From: Anaerolineae bacterium
GTDB lineage: Bacteria > Chloroflexota > Anaerolineae > Aggregatilineales > Phototrophicaceae
DNA length: 64,000 nucleotides
Reading direction: 5' to 3'
NCBI GenBank assembly: GCA_022843385.1
Contig: JALHNT010000022.1
Span: 1-64,000 of the forward strand
Within the stretch, counting starts at the first letter, position 1. Each line of letters opens with the position of its first letter. The notes beneath the pieces are model-generated. The model did not search any database. It worked only from the letters and a program-made list of their open reading frames with translations, and was not told the origin of the DNA. Below are positions 25,990 through 34,800 of the stretch, piece after piece. The position numbers were made by a program, and so were the translations under genes.

Positions 25990-27232
25990 ACGGCGCCAGC
26001 GCGGCGAGGGTTTGGATGTTCTGGGTAGCAGCGGTGTTCTGAGTCCACAGGATACCGATGCTTCGATTTATAGCGCCATGTTCGATAAGGTCGACTCAGG
26101 CCGTCAACGGGTGCAGACGGTCAGCATCTTCGATGTTCTGCCCGACCCGCATCAACCGCGCCGCGCGATACCGTCACCGGTTCGGGCGCAGTGGGATGGC
26201 AAACCGGCCACCACCCCCGCCCTGTTCATGGCCTGGCACCGGCTGGCGATGCAGGAGCGTGGGCAGGAATTTCAGATCGAGCCATATCTCCTGGCTGATG
26301 ATACCGCCGTCAGGGTCGCTGAAGATCAGGTCATGGGGCCGATTGACACCGCCCTGGTCGAGTTGCTCGATCTGGCAGCGAATATCCGTTCGAATGGCCT
26401 GACCAATCCGATTACGGTGGTTCACTCCCCCAACGGCTATCATCTGGAAACCGGTGAACGCCGCTGGCTGGCTTATCACCTGCTCTATGCCTACTTTGAG
26501 ACCGAGCAGGATAAGTGGGGTCGGATCGCCGCTCGTGTCGTCGAGCAGTTCAGCGTCTGGCGACAGGCCAGTGAAAACGGCGCGCGGGCCAATCTGAATG
26601 CCATTGGCCGGGCGCGTCAGCTCGCCCTGCTCATCATGGATTTGTATGAACGGCGCGGTGAAGGCTTCGAGCAGTTCGAACAAATGGTCAACCCTGATGG
26701 CACCGATCGTGCCTATTATGCCCAGGTTGCCGATGGCGTGCGGTACCCCATCATTCGTGGTTACAACGATCTGGTGATGGCGGCGGTTGGCCTGAAGGTT
26801 CCCAGTCAGGTGCGCGAACACCGCGATCTGCTGCGCCTGCCGGATGAAGTCTGGCGCATCGCGGATGATTTAGGCTGGACTCAAGGCAAGATTCGGTCGC
26901 TGGAAAGACAGTCTAAGGTCAAAGGTAAAGTTGACACTAACTTGCTGATTAGCCTCGCCTTAAAAGAAGCTGAGGCTGAGGGGTATCGTATCGGTATTGG
27001 GATATCGCCTCCCCCTACCCTGCCCGATTTGGACTCGATTCCGACGACCAGCCCGCTGTTCGCAGCCGAAAATTTTGACAAAATTCGGCGTTTGGCACGG
27101 ATAGCGCGCAAGGTGGGGGAGGGGGCTAAATTGTCGACCCGCGATGAGCTGGAACTGCCCATGCTGCGCGAATGGGTCTACAGTTGGTTGCAGGAAGTCG
27201 ATCAGAACTACAAGCGTCGATCCCGGCCATAG
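25979..27232 (+). CDS. parB: ParB/Spo0J-like partition protein
   Basis: A 417-residue protein. The chosen start is GTG with AGGAGG nine bases upstream, overlapping parA by 11 bases. The ParB N domain is split: the DPHQPRRA box (about 56-63) and the ANIRSNGLTNPITV ... YHLETGERRW box (about 134-163, GERR as in CTP-binding ParB) are parted by an unusual insertion of about 60 residues. The middle (about 195-320) is helical, with WTQGKIRSLERQSK as a possible recognition region. The C end is basic (NYKRRSRP). It should bind a centromere site; the palindromes in the next gene are candidates. It is more diverged than a housekeeping chromosomal ParB. Confidence 0.82.
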   Translation: MSARRRQRGEGLDVLGSSGVLSPQDTDASIYSAMFDKVDSGRQRVQTVSIFDVLPDPHQPRRAIPSPVRAQWDGKPATTPALFMAWHRLAMQERGQEFQIEPYLLADDTAVRVAEDQVMGPIDTALVELLDLAANIRSNGLTNPITVVHSPNGYHLETGERRWLAYHLLYAYFETEQDKWGRIAARVVEQFSVWRQASENGARANLNAIGRARQLALLIMDLYERRGEGFEQFEQMVNPDGTDRAYYAQVADGVRYPIIRGYNDLVMAAVGLKVPSQVREHRDLLRLPDEVWRIADDLGWTQGKIRSLERQSKVKGKVDTNLLISLALKEAEAEGYRIGIGISPPPTLPDLDSIPTTSPLFAAENFDKIRRLARIARKVGEGAKLSTRDELELPMLREWVYSWLQEVDQNYKRRSRP

Positions 27233-27585
27233 GTCTGTTTTTGTTGCATAATTATAATGTTTTTATAATAAATTTGAGTTAAAGCGGAATAGGTATTTGT
27301 CCGCCTGATGTTCTGAAGTGAAGTTGTTCGTGTCTGGCATATAGAAAAAAATAACCCGCGTCTGCTCAAACGCGGGTCATATCGTTCGGGGTTGGCTGTA
27401 AACAGTTCCAGGTCGAGAGGCCTGGGCTGGGTTGCGCCGATCTGTGACAAACAACTAACCAGAAAAGGTTGCGTCGATCGCAGTGGTCAACACCATCTGT
27501 TGCAGACTTAACCCCACACCCACTGGTTAGTTTGTCACAGAATCGCCGTTAACTCAACAGAAACCACCCCGAAAAGGTGGTTTTT
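27233..27585. other. Candidate replication/partition control region between parB and prim-pol gene
   Basis: No gene. In order: an AT-rich tract (27238-27285) that could unwind easily; a hairpin ACCCGCGT (27354-27361) / ACGCGGGT (27370-27377) with an A-run before it, which would terminate minus-strand transcripts; a long inverted repeat CTGTGACAAACAACTAACCA (27442-27461) facing TGGTTAGTTTGTCACAG (27524-27540), matching over about 17-20 bases with a 3-base gap; and a hairpin at the start of the next gene. This layout resembles plasmid origins. Confidence 0.5.
27561..27583 (+). promoter_or_regulatory. Hairpin that covers the prim-pol ribosome site
   Basis: AAACCACC (27561-27568) / GGTGGTTT (27576-27583), perfect 8-base stem followed by TT. 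The right arm contains the likely ribosome site AAGGTGG of the GTG start at 27586, so folding would hide it. It also resembles an intrinsic terminator. Confidence 0.5.
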
Positions 27586-30048
27586 GTGTTGTATACCCAA
27601 GATTCTGCGCGAATCGACGCAGCGGCGTTGTATTCCGCAGCGATTCGCTACCTGGAAAGTGGATTCAGCGTGATTCCACTGTTTGGCGAATGCAATCCAG
27701 CCCGTGCCAAACATCCGATGGTCAAGTGGTCGCGCTACCAGCATGTCTCCCCCACTGCTGCGGATTGCCATGAGTGGTTCATGCAGCAGGGTAGTGGGGG
27801 TCTGGGCATCGTCTGTGGTCGAGTCTCACAACTGCTGGTGCTAGACTTTGATGATCCCAATCTGGCGTCGGAATTCCGACGCTTCGCCCCCGACCTCGCT
27901 GATACCTTCACCGTCGCTTCCGGCACTCGTCGTCTGCCCCATCTGTACTGGCGCATCTCCGAAGGTCGTATCGTTCCAACGCGATCTGTTCCCGGTGCTG
28001 ATCTCCGTGGCGAAGGTTCCTATGTGGTCGCGCCGCCAACGACAGTGGGTGCCGCCTGCTGGTCAGTGTTGCACGCTGTCGAGCCTCGGCTCCTCACGCC
28101 GTCTGATCTCACTCGTGTTCTGCGCTTCCTGTCTCAGGTGTCGCATACTCCGCCGACTGCCGCCAAAAGCCTTGCCTCGTCAGATGATGGCGACTTTGAT
28201 ACCTGTTCTCCCGTCGAAGCCGCTGTAGCGTCGGAATTCCGACGCCTCGATACCCCTGACAGCCTGGCCGATCACTATCGCTCGCTCGTTCACCTGGGGC
28301 GAAACCAGGCGCTCTTTCGCACTACCTGCCTCGCCCGTGATGATGGCTGGCCGCACATGCAGGTGGTGGTAGCCCTGGCTGGCGCTCACGCACGACAACC
28401 GGGTTCATCTGACGAAAATTTCAACCAGCGCTATGCCGAAGCCATCCGCACCATCGCCAGCGCCTATCAACGGTCACCCCGTCGAAGCGCAGCGGAATCG
28501 AGTTCATCAACCCCACAACTGCCCAATGCCATCCGCGAGGCGTTGCTCCAAAATAGGCTAACCGGAGTTGCGCGTGTACTGGATGGACTGGCGCTGACTG
28601 GCCTGCAACCTGGAGCAATCTTCAGCGAACGCGAAGCCTGTGAACACCTTGCGACCTACGGCATTGGACGTCGCAGTGTTATGGCTGCACTGAAGGCAGA
28701 ATGGGCTGGGGCAAGGCTGATCCCGCTAGCACCCCCCGATACCCCCCAGATGCCTGCTAACGCTGCTACACCGGATGAGGTGAGCGCAAACTCATGCGAG
28801 ATGAGTACAGGTGCAAAGCGAGTCAAAATTCGCGGACGCATCCCAATCCGCTACAGCCTGCCGTACCCAGAGCAACTGGCGACTATTCTGGAAGTGGAGT
28901 GCAGCCCATCCGATGCTGTCGAAACGGCTGCACTTGGCAGCCCAGCGGCTTACCGGCGAGCGCTGCATGAGCGCCTGATCGCCCGGCGTCCAGGGCAGTA
29001 CGCGCGCCAGTGGCTGTCCCAACGTCTCGGCGTCAGCAAGTGGACGACGCGCCGCTACGAAGCGCAGGCTGGCATTCGCGTGATGTCCACCTACAGCGAA
29101 CAGCCGTTGAACCCGCGCCTGGTCGGGCAATACCTGTCTGATCGAAGCGATCCCCACGTCGGTGCGGTGCTGGTTGACCAGACTGGCAAGCGCTATCCGG
29201 CGCTGAAAACGGTGGCGCTGCGGTTGATGAAGTGCGGCCATCGCATGACTCTGCGCCAGCAGCAGCCCAACGTTTACCGTGTGGATGCCCCAGGCGTCGG
29301 AATTCCGACGCTTCAATGTGAACCAACCCGGAATCCAATGACTGATCTGAGGGAAGAGGTGCCACTATCGAGCCATGTGCTATCCCGACCAGCCGAAATC
29401 ACCGCTCCGCCACTACCGGCGCACCATGCTGCGTCAGTGTCAGCAAGTGTCGGAATTCCGACGCCTCCGCAAGCAGACCTATGGCTCTGCCCCGAATGCC
29501 GCAAGATCGCTCTCGGCCAAGACCCGCCTGACGCCTGTCCGCGCTGCGCCAGCCATCAGTGGGAACGGATTCCAGAAGCTATCTGGCGCGATACCGAACG
29601 CTGCAAAGCCTGGTGGCGTGGACTGCACCATACCGGAACTGGAGAAGCGGTTTCGCTGACTGTGGCGCGACCCTCTCCAGCATCCGCCGAACCGCTGCCG
29701 CCAGCATCCGAAACCCTGTCACAGCAGTTGCGCTCTCGTATCGACCGGCTCAGTCTTGGGAACGCTCGCCAGGTGGTGCGTGAGTACGGCGCAGCGGCCG
29801 TCGAAAAGGCGCTGCATGTCCTGGCACACCGACCGCACATCCAGAACCCGGCTGGCTTCCTGGTCAGCCTATTGCGTTCGGAGGCTGGTGCATCACGGCA
29901 GCCACAGCCATCCATCGGGCGAGGTCAAGCGACGGCGCTGGATTGGGTCAAGCAACTGGCACAATCGGCTTATCTGAACTTTTTCGCCAACGCGGATGAA
30001 GTGCTGGGCAAGCTGGATGGAACTGACCTGGCGGGAGCGCTGGCGTGA
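27586..30048 (+). CDS. Prim-pol (archaeo-eukaryotic primase) replication protein
   Basis: An 820-residue protein. Residues about 15-175 are a bifunctional primase/polymerase domain: LLVLDFDD with the metal Asp pair at 87 and 89, RLPHLYW with the conserved His at 119, and GADLRGEGSYVVAPP. Residues about 180-300 hold a PriCT-like helical part, followed by a long middle with helix-turn-helix-like stretches (WLSQRLGVSKWTTRRYEA near 480). A zinc ribbon follows near 633-653 (CPEC ... CPRC), then a helical C end. No helicase motif. Such proteins initiate or prime replication of plasmids and phages. The gene contains four 18-base palindromes (separate entries). The start is GTG 27586 with AAGGTGG five bases upstream; GTG 27577 is also in frame. 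Confidence 0.85.
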   Translation: MLYTQDSARIDAAALYSAAIRYLESGFSVIPLFGECNPARAKHPMVKWSRYQHVSPTAADCHEWFMQQGSGGLGIVCGRVSQLLVLDFDDPNLASEFRRFAPDLADTFTVASGTRRLPHLYWRISEGRIVPTRSVPGADLRGEGSYVVAPPTTVGAACWSVLHAVEPRLLTPSDLTRVLRFLSQVSHTPPTAAKSLASSDDGDFDTCSPVEAAVASEFRRLDTPDSLADHYRSLVHLGRNQALFRTTCLARDDGWPHMQVVVALAGAHARQPGSSDENFNQRYAEAIRTIASAYQRSPRRSAAESSSSTPQLPNAIREALLQNRLTGVARVLDGLALTGLQPGAIFSEREACEHLATYGIGRRSVMAALKAEWAGARLIPLAPPDTPQMPANAATPDEVSANSCEMSTGAKRVKIRGRIPIRYSLPYPEQLATILEVECSPSDAVETAALGSPAAYRRALHERLIARRPGQYARQWLSQRLGVSKWTTRRYEAQAGIRVMSTYSEQPLNPRLVGQYLSDRSDPHVGAVLVDQTGKRYPALKTVALRLMKCGHRMTLRQQQPNVYRVDAPGVGIPTLQCEPTRNPMTDLREEVPLSSHVLSRPAEITAPPLPAHHAASVSASVGIPTPPQADLWLCPECRKIALGQDPPDACPRCASHQWERIPEAIWRDTERCKAWWRGLHHTGTGEAVSLTVARPSPASAEPLPPASETLSQQLRSRIDRLSLGNARQVVREYGAAAVEKALHVLAHRPHIQNPAGFLVSLLRSEAGASRQPQPSIGRGQATALDWVKQLAQSAYLNFFANADEVLGKLDGTDLAGALA
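27865..27882. repeat. 18-base palindrome copy 1 (parS/iteron candidate)
   Basis: GCGTCGGAATTCCGACGC, perfect palindrome followed by TTC. Read in frame as Ala-Ser-Glu-Phe-Arg-Arg inside the prim-pol domain. Confidence 0.8.
28228..28245. repeat. 18-base palindrome copy 2 (parS/iteron candidate)
   Basis: GCGTCGGAATTCCGACGC followed by CTC. Same reading frame as copy 1 (Ala-Ser-Glu-Phe-Arg-Arg). Confidence 0.8.
29294..29311. repeat. 18-base palindrome copy 3 (parS/iteron candidate)
   Basis: GCGTCGGAATTCCGACGC followed by TTC, but read in another frame (Gly-Val-Gly-Ile-Pro-Thr), showing that DNA rather than protein is conserved. Confidence 0.8.
29447..29464. repeat. 18-base palindrome copy 4, one mismatch
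   Basis: GTGTCGGAATTCCGACGC followed by CTC. The 14-base core GTCGGAATTCCGAC (29449-29462) is perfect. Read as Ser-Val-Gly-Ile-Pro-Thr, the frame of copy 3. Confidence 0.75.
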
Positions 30049-30083
30049 GGGCACTCCTGGATTCTCACTGGCTTACGGGATAT

Positions 30084-30113
30084 TTGCCACGAGCCGGACT
30101 TTAGGACTATAGT
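30084..30113 (+). promoter_or_regulatory. Promoter of the response-regulator pair
   Basis: TTGCCA (30084-30089), 18-base spacer, TATAGT (30108-30113), ahead of a GGAGG ribosome site for the gene at 30144. Confidence 0.5.
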
Positions 30114-30143
30114 CTTTACCATGTGTGGAGGTAACGAGGAATT

Positions 30144-30527
30144 ATGGCACGGATACTGATCGTCGAAGACAACGAGATGAATCTCGACATGCTCACACGC
30201 CGCCTGGAAAAGCGTGGTCATGAAATCATCGCCGCGACCGATGGCGCGACCGGCGTCGATACGGCGCTGAAGACATCCCCTGAACTCATCTTGATGGATA
30301 TGAGCCTGCCAGTCATGGATGGCTGGGAGGCGACCCGCCGCCTCAAGGCATCGTCCGAGACCCAGGGTATCCCGATCATTGCACTCACGGCTCATGCGGT
30401 CGCCGGTGACCGGGAGAAGTGCCTGGAAGCCGGAGCCAATGACTACGAAACCAAGCCGGTCAAGTTTCCTCAACTGCTGGCGAAGATCAACGCGATCCTG
30501 GGCATTCAGGATGAGGGGGGCGAATGA
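30144..30527 (+). CDS. Single-domain response regulator (CheY-like)
   Basis: A 127-residue receiver domain. Acidic pair in LIVEDNEMN near the N end, phospho-acceptor Asp in ELILMDMSLPVMDGW (about residue 53), Thr in PIIALTAHA, and Lys in ETKPVKFPQ. No output domain, so it probably passes phosphate or docks on a partner. Its stop overlaps the start of the next regulator by four bases (ATGA), so both are made together. GGAGG lies upstream. No histidine kinase is in the window. Confidence 0.93.
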   Translation: MARILIVEDNEMNLDMLTRRLEKRGHEIIAATDGATGVDTALKTSPELILMDMSLPVMDGWEATRRLKASSETQGIPIIALTAHAVAGDREKCLEAGANDYETKPVKFPQLLAKINAILGIQDEGGE

Positions 30528-31537
30528 GCGACACAAGCGCGCTGATCCTGGTCGTGGATGACAATGAGATGAACCGCGACATGCTCTCGCGACGACTCGA
30601 ACGCAGTGGACATCGCACCCAGATGGCCGAGGATGGCGTCCAGGCGCTCGAACTCATGGCGCTGCAATCATTCGACCTCGTGATGCTCGACATCATGATG
30701 CCACGCATGAGTGGCTACGAAGTCCTGGAACATGCCAAGGCCGATCCCAAGCTGCGCCACGTCCCGATCATCGTTGTCTCGGCGCTGGATGAACTCGACA
30801 GCGTGGTCAGGTGTATCGAGCTGGGTGCTGAGGATTATCTGTTCAAGCCCTTCAACCCGGTGCTGTTACGGGCGCGCGTCGAGGCCACACTCGAAAAGAA
30901 ACGACTGCGCGAATCAGAACAAATGTTCTTGTCGCAGCAGACAGCAGCTCCCGCCGTTGACATCTGGTTACCTGATTTTGTTACAGAGCGCATTAAGACT
31001 GGGAAGGAGCGCGTGGTTGACCACTTCGACCAGGCTGCTGTTTTGGTAGCCCGTATCGTCGGCCTCAGTGAAGTCACATCGCCCGAAGCGATGATTGCCT
31101 TGCTGGAGCAGCACTACTCCGCCTTTGACACCATAGTCCGCGCCAACCATCTGCTGCGGGTGAGGGCGCTCGGTACAGAATACGTGATTGCAGCCGGAAT
31201 ACCGACCTGGAGCGACGAGCAAGTGACGATACTAACCCAGACGGCTCAGGCCATGCAGGCGGTGGCAGCCAGCGTCCGGCACGAGAGCGGCACGACTATC
31301 GGCATCCAGATCGGCGTCCACACCGGACCAGTCATCGGTGCGACCATGAAATCGGTCAATGTGACCTATTACGACCTGTGGGGCGAAGCGCTCATGGTCG
31401 CTTCTCAACTGGCAGCCTTTGCTCGCATCGATGGCACGCTCGTCAGCCCGACGGTAGCCGAGCGTCTGGGAAGTGCCTTTCGCCTGGAACCCGCCGGTGG
31501 TGTTGTGCCAGAGTCGGCCTATGTGCTGATCAGTTGA
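30524..31537 (+). CDS. Response regulator with degenerate class III cyclase-like domain
   Basis: A 337-residue protein. Residues about 5-125 form an intact receiver (VVDDNEMNRD, phospho-Asp in LVMLDIMMPRMSG, Lys in FKPFNP). Residues about 155-335 align with class III adenylate/guanylate cyclases: VARIVGLSEV, RALGTEYVIAAG, IGVHTGPVIGA, YDLWGEALMVASQL. Catalytic positions are changed: the first metal Asp (usual ADIVGF) is Arg, the second (usual GDxxMA) is replaced, and the Asn and Arg of the usual VNVASR are Met and Gln. The domain therefore probably binds or signals without making cyclic nucleotide. Coupled to the upstream single receiver. Confidence 0.88.
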   Translation: MSDTSALILVVDDNEMNRDMLSRRLERSGHRTQMAEDGVQALELMALQSFDLVMLDIMMPRMSGYEVLEHAKADPKLRHVPIIVVSALDELDSVVRCIELGAEDYLFKPFNPVLLRARVEATLEKKRLRESEQMFLSQQTAAPAVDIWLPDFVTERIKTGKERVVDHFDQAAVLVARIVGLSEVTSPEAMIALLEQHYSAFDTIVRANHLLRVRALGTEYVIAAGIPTWSDEQVTILTQTAQAMQAVAASVRHESGTTIGIQIGVHTGPVIGATMKSVNVTYYDLWGEALMVASQLAAFARIDGTLVSPTVAERLGSAFRLEPAGGVVPESAYVLIS

Positions 31538-31825
31538 CGTGAAACCCATTCTGAATCGCGTCAGAATGCCCTGAATTACGCCGATTACGACTGATGCCCT
31601 GTCATTTATCATGTTGACGGGGCGAAACGCTGAATCAGCCCCAAATTGTTCAAAAGAACGCCCATCCTAACAACGTGCTAACCCTTTACCGACCCAACCC
31701 CACGCATTAACCCCGCATGAGTCTCTGAACGCCAAAATGTATTCAACATGGCAAAAGCAATAAATCTTCATATACACTGTGTTAACATGTGTGCATTGAT
31801 GATGACGCCAGTATCGAGGGTAGAT

Positions 31826-34800
31826 GTGATAAACGGGGTTGCGCTAAATCTGATCGGACGGCGCTATGTGCTGGAACAGGCGTTGGGCAGCGGTGGCATG
31901 GGAACTGTCTTTCGCGCCAAAGATCGGCTGACCGGTGGCGTGGTGGCGCTCAAACAGGTCATTCAGCCGGGGGTTGGTTCAGGTTCGACCGCTTCACTGG
32001 GCAACAGCCGTGACGAACGCCTGGCGCTGGCGCAGGAATTCAAAGTGCTGGCCTCGCTGCGTCATCCCAACATCATCAGCGTCATCGACTACGGCTTCGA
32101 CAACCAGCAGCAGCCCTACTACACTATGGAACTGCTGGAAAATGCCCAAACGATTGTGGAGGCGGGGGCCGGACACTCACCCGCTGACCGCATCCAACTG
32201 GTCAGCCAGATGCTCCAGGCGCTGGCTTACCTGCACCGTCGCGATGTCATTCACCGCGATCTCAAGCCGCGCAACGTACTGGTGGTCGATGAACAGGTCA
32301 AGGTGCTGGATTTCGGCCTCTCGGTCACACGCGATCACGTCGATGACCAGAGCGGTGGAACGACGGCTGGCACCCTGGCCTACATGGCTCCCGAAGTCCT
32401 GGTCGGTCATCCGGCCACTGAAGCGGCTGACCTCTACGCCGTCGGCATAATGGCCTACGAATTGCTGGTCGGGCGGCACCCCTTCAATGTGCAGGACATG
32501 AACCAGCTCATCAACAGCATCCTCACCATCGATCCCGACATTTTCACGCCTGATCTCGATCCGCGACTGGCACCGGTGTTAGGCAAACTGCTGGCGAAAG
32601 CCCCAGAGAATCGCTACCAGACCGCCGCTGAAGTCATTAATGACCTCAACCACAGCCTGGATCGCCCGCTGACGATGGAGACCGCTGCCACGCGCGAGAG
32701 CTTCCTGCAAGCAGCGCGGCTGGTCGGGCGCGAAGCCGAGGTCAAGCGGCTGTCGTTGGCGCTGGATCAGGCTGTCACCGGGCAGGGGAGCGCCTGGCTG
32801 ATCGCTGGTGAGAGTGGTGTGGGCAAATCGCGCCTGCTGGACGAAATGCGGACGCTGGCGCTGGTGCGCGGTGCCCTGGTACTGCGCGGGCAGGGGATCG
32901 CGGCGGGCAGTCAATCCTACAGTCTGTGGCGTCCGGCGCTGCGCTGGCTGGCGCTCATCACTGACCCCAGTGATGACGAATTCGCTGTGCTGTGCAACCT
33001 GATGCCGGATATCGCTGAGCTGCTGGGACGCCCCGCGCCGCCGCTGGATAGCCTGGAAAGCCGCGATGCTCAGGCGCGTCTCCTGGACGTGATCGAGGCG
33101 TTGTTCCGCCGCCAGCTTGGCCCGCTGGTGGTCATCCTGGAAGACCTGCAATGGGCCGATGAAAGTCTCGACGTGCTGCGCCGGTTGAGCGAGATCGCCC
33201 GCGACCTGCCGCTGCTCACCATCGCCAGCTATCGCGACGATGAACGCCCTGAACTGCCCACCCGCCTGCCAGGGATGGATTTCATGAAGCTGGATCGTCT
33301 CGACCAGACCGGCATCGCCCAGTTGAGCGAGGCCATGCTCGGCTCGAATGGTCGCCAGCCGCATGTCGTTGAACTGCTCCAGCGCGAGACCGAAGGCAAT
33401 GTCTTTTTCCTCATCGAAGTGGTGCGCGCCCTGGCCGAAACCACCGGTCAACTGGATCGCATCGGCATGCAGACGCTCCCTGCCAGCCTGTTCGTCGGCG
33501 GCATTCAACAGGTCATTCAGCGCCGCCTCAGTCAGGTGCCACCCGACGATCTGCCGCTGCTGGAGATCGCTGCGGTGATGGGGCGCTTTCTCGACATCGA
33601 CCTGCTGCGACATCTGGCGCGCGGGATCAACCTGGATCGCTGGCTCAGCACCGCTTCCGACGCCGCCATCCTCGAAGTGCAGGATGACCGCTGGCGTTTC
33701 AGCCACGACAAGCTGCGCGAGGGGGTTCTGAATACCCTGTCGCTGGAAAAGCGCCAGGAACTCCATGCCCAGGTCGCTCGCGCAATCGAAGCGGCCAATA
33801 CCGACCGTACCCCCTACGCTGCGCTGCTGGCCTATCACTATGGCAGCTCGGGCGACGCCCTGCGCGAAGCCCAGTACACTGAACTGGCCGGACGCCAATC
33901 GCTTCGCACCGGTGCTTACCGCGAGGCGCTGACCAGCTTCCACCGCTGTCTGGAACTGGTGCCGGTCTCGCATCCCAACGACACGCGCACCCGCCCGTTG
34001 ACGCTCAAGCGCCTGATCGCCGAGGCCGAGCTGGGGCAGGGGCATTACGACATCGCCCGCGCCCTCTATCGGGAGAATCTGACCGACGCGCTGGGCATAT
34101 CCGATCTGCCGCTGATGGCGCTCTCGGTTGGCGATCTGGGGGATGTGGCTGCGGCACAGCAGTCGTATGCTGAAGCCCAGACCTACTACCGCGAGGCGTT
34201 GGCGCTCAACCGCCAAATGGCTGATGTTTCGGCGACCGCCCACACCCTCAACCGGCTGGCGACCGTGCTGTACGAGGTCGGCCAGGAAGACGAAGCCCGT
34301 CGCCTCTTCCAGCAAAGCCTTGACCTAACTCGTGACAGCGGCGAAAGCTGGGGCATGGCCGGTTCAATCCGCCAGACCACCACCGTGCCGCGCGTCATGG
34401 CCTCCGCCGATCACACCGCGCTGCGCGAGATGCTGCTGACTGGCGCGCAGCAGCCGGCTCGCGATACCCTGCTGGCGGCTTATCATCGTTGGCACGACAA
34501 CCCTGATGCCCTGACCCTGCTGCACGAGAGCCTGAAGCGCTTTCAGGCCGCCGGTGACCGCTGGGGCGAGGCGCTCATGCTGGCTTGGATTGGCCGGGTC
34601 AACCTGGTCAGCAATCAGCCCATCCACGCCGTCCCCAACCTGCGCCATGCCCTTGAAGGTGCATCCACACTGGCTGACGACGCCCTGATGCTCACGGTGC
34701 TGACCAGCATCAGCCGCCTGTTGATCGCCGCCGATCTCACTGGACAGGCCGCTGAAACTCTCAGCCTGATCCTGAACCACCGCGCCATTGACGAGGCCAC

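Noticed and set aside
30049..30143. Attachment site or tRNA at the right edge of the replicon-like block
   Set aside because: No tRNA-like sequence and no direct repeat matching the left edge could be seen by eye.
32579..34315. Minus-strand open frame of 578 codons inside the kinase-AAA-TPR gene
   Set aside because: No domain pattern and fully covered by a gene with intact kinase and ATPase motifs on the other strand.
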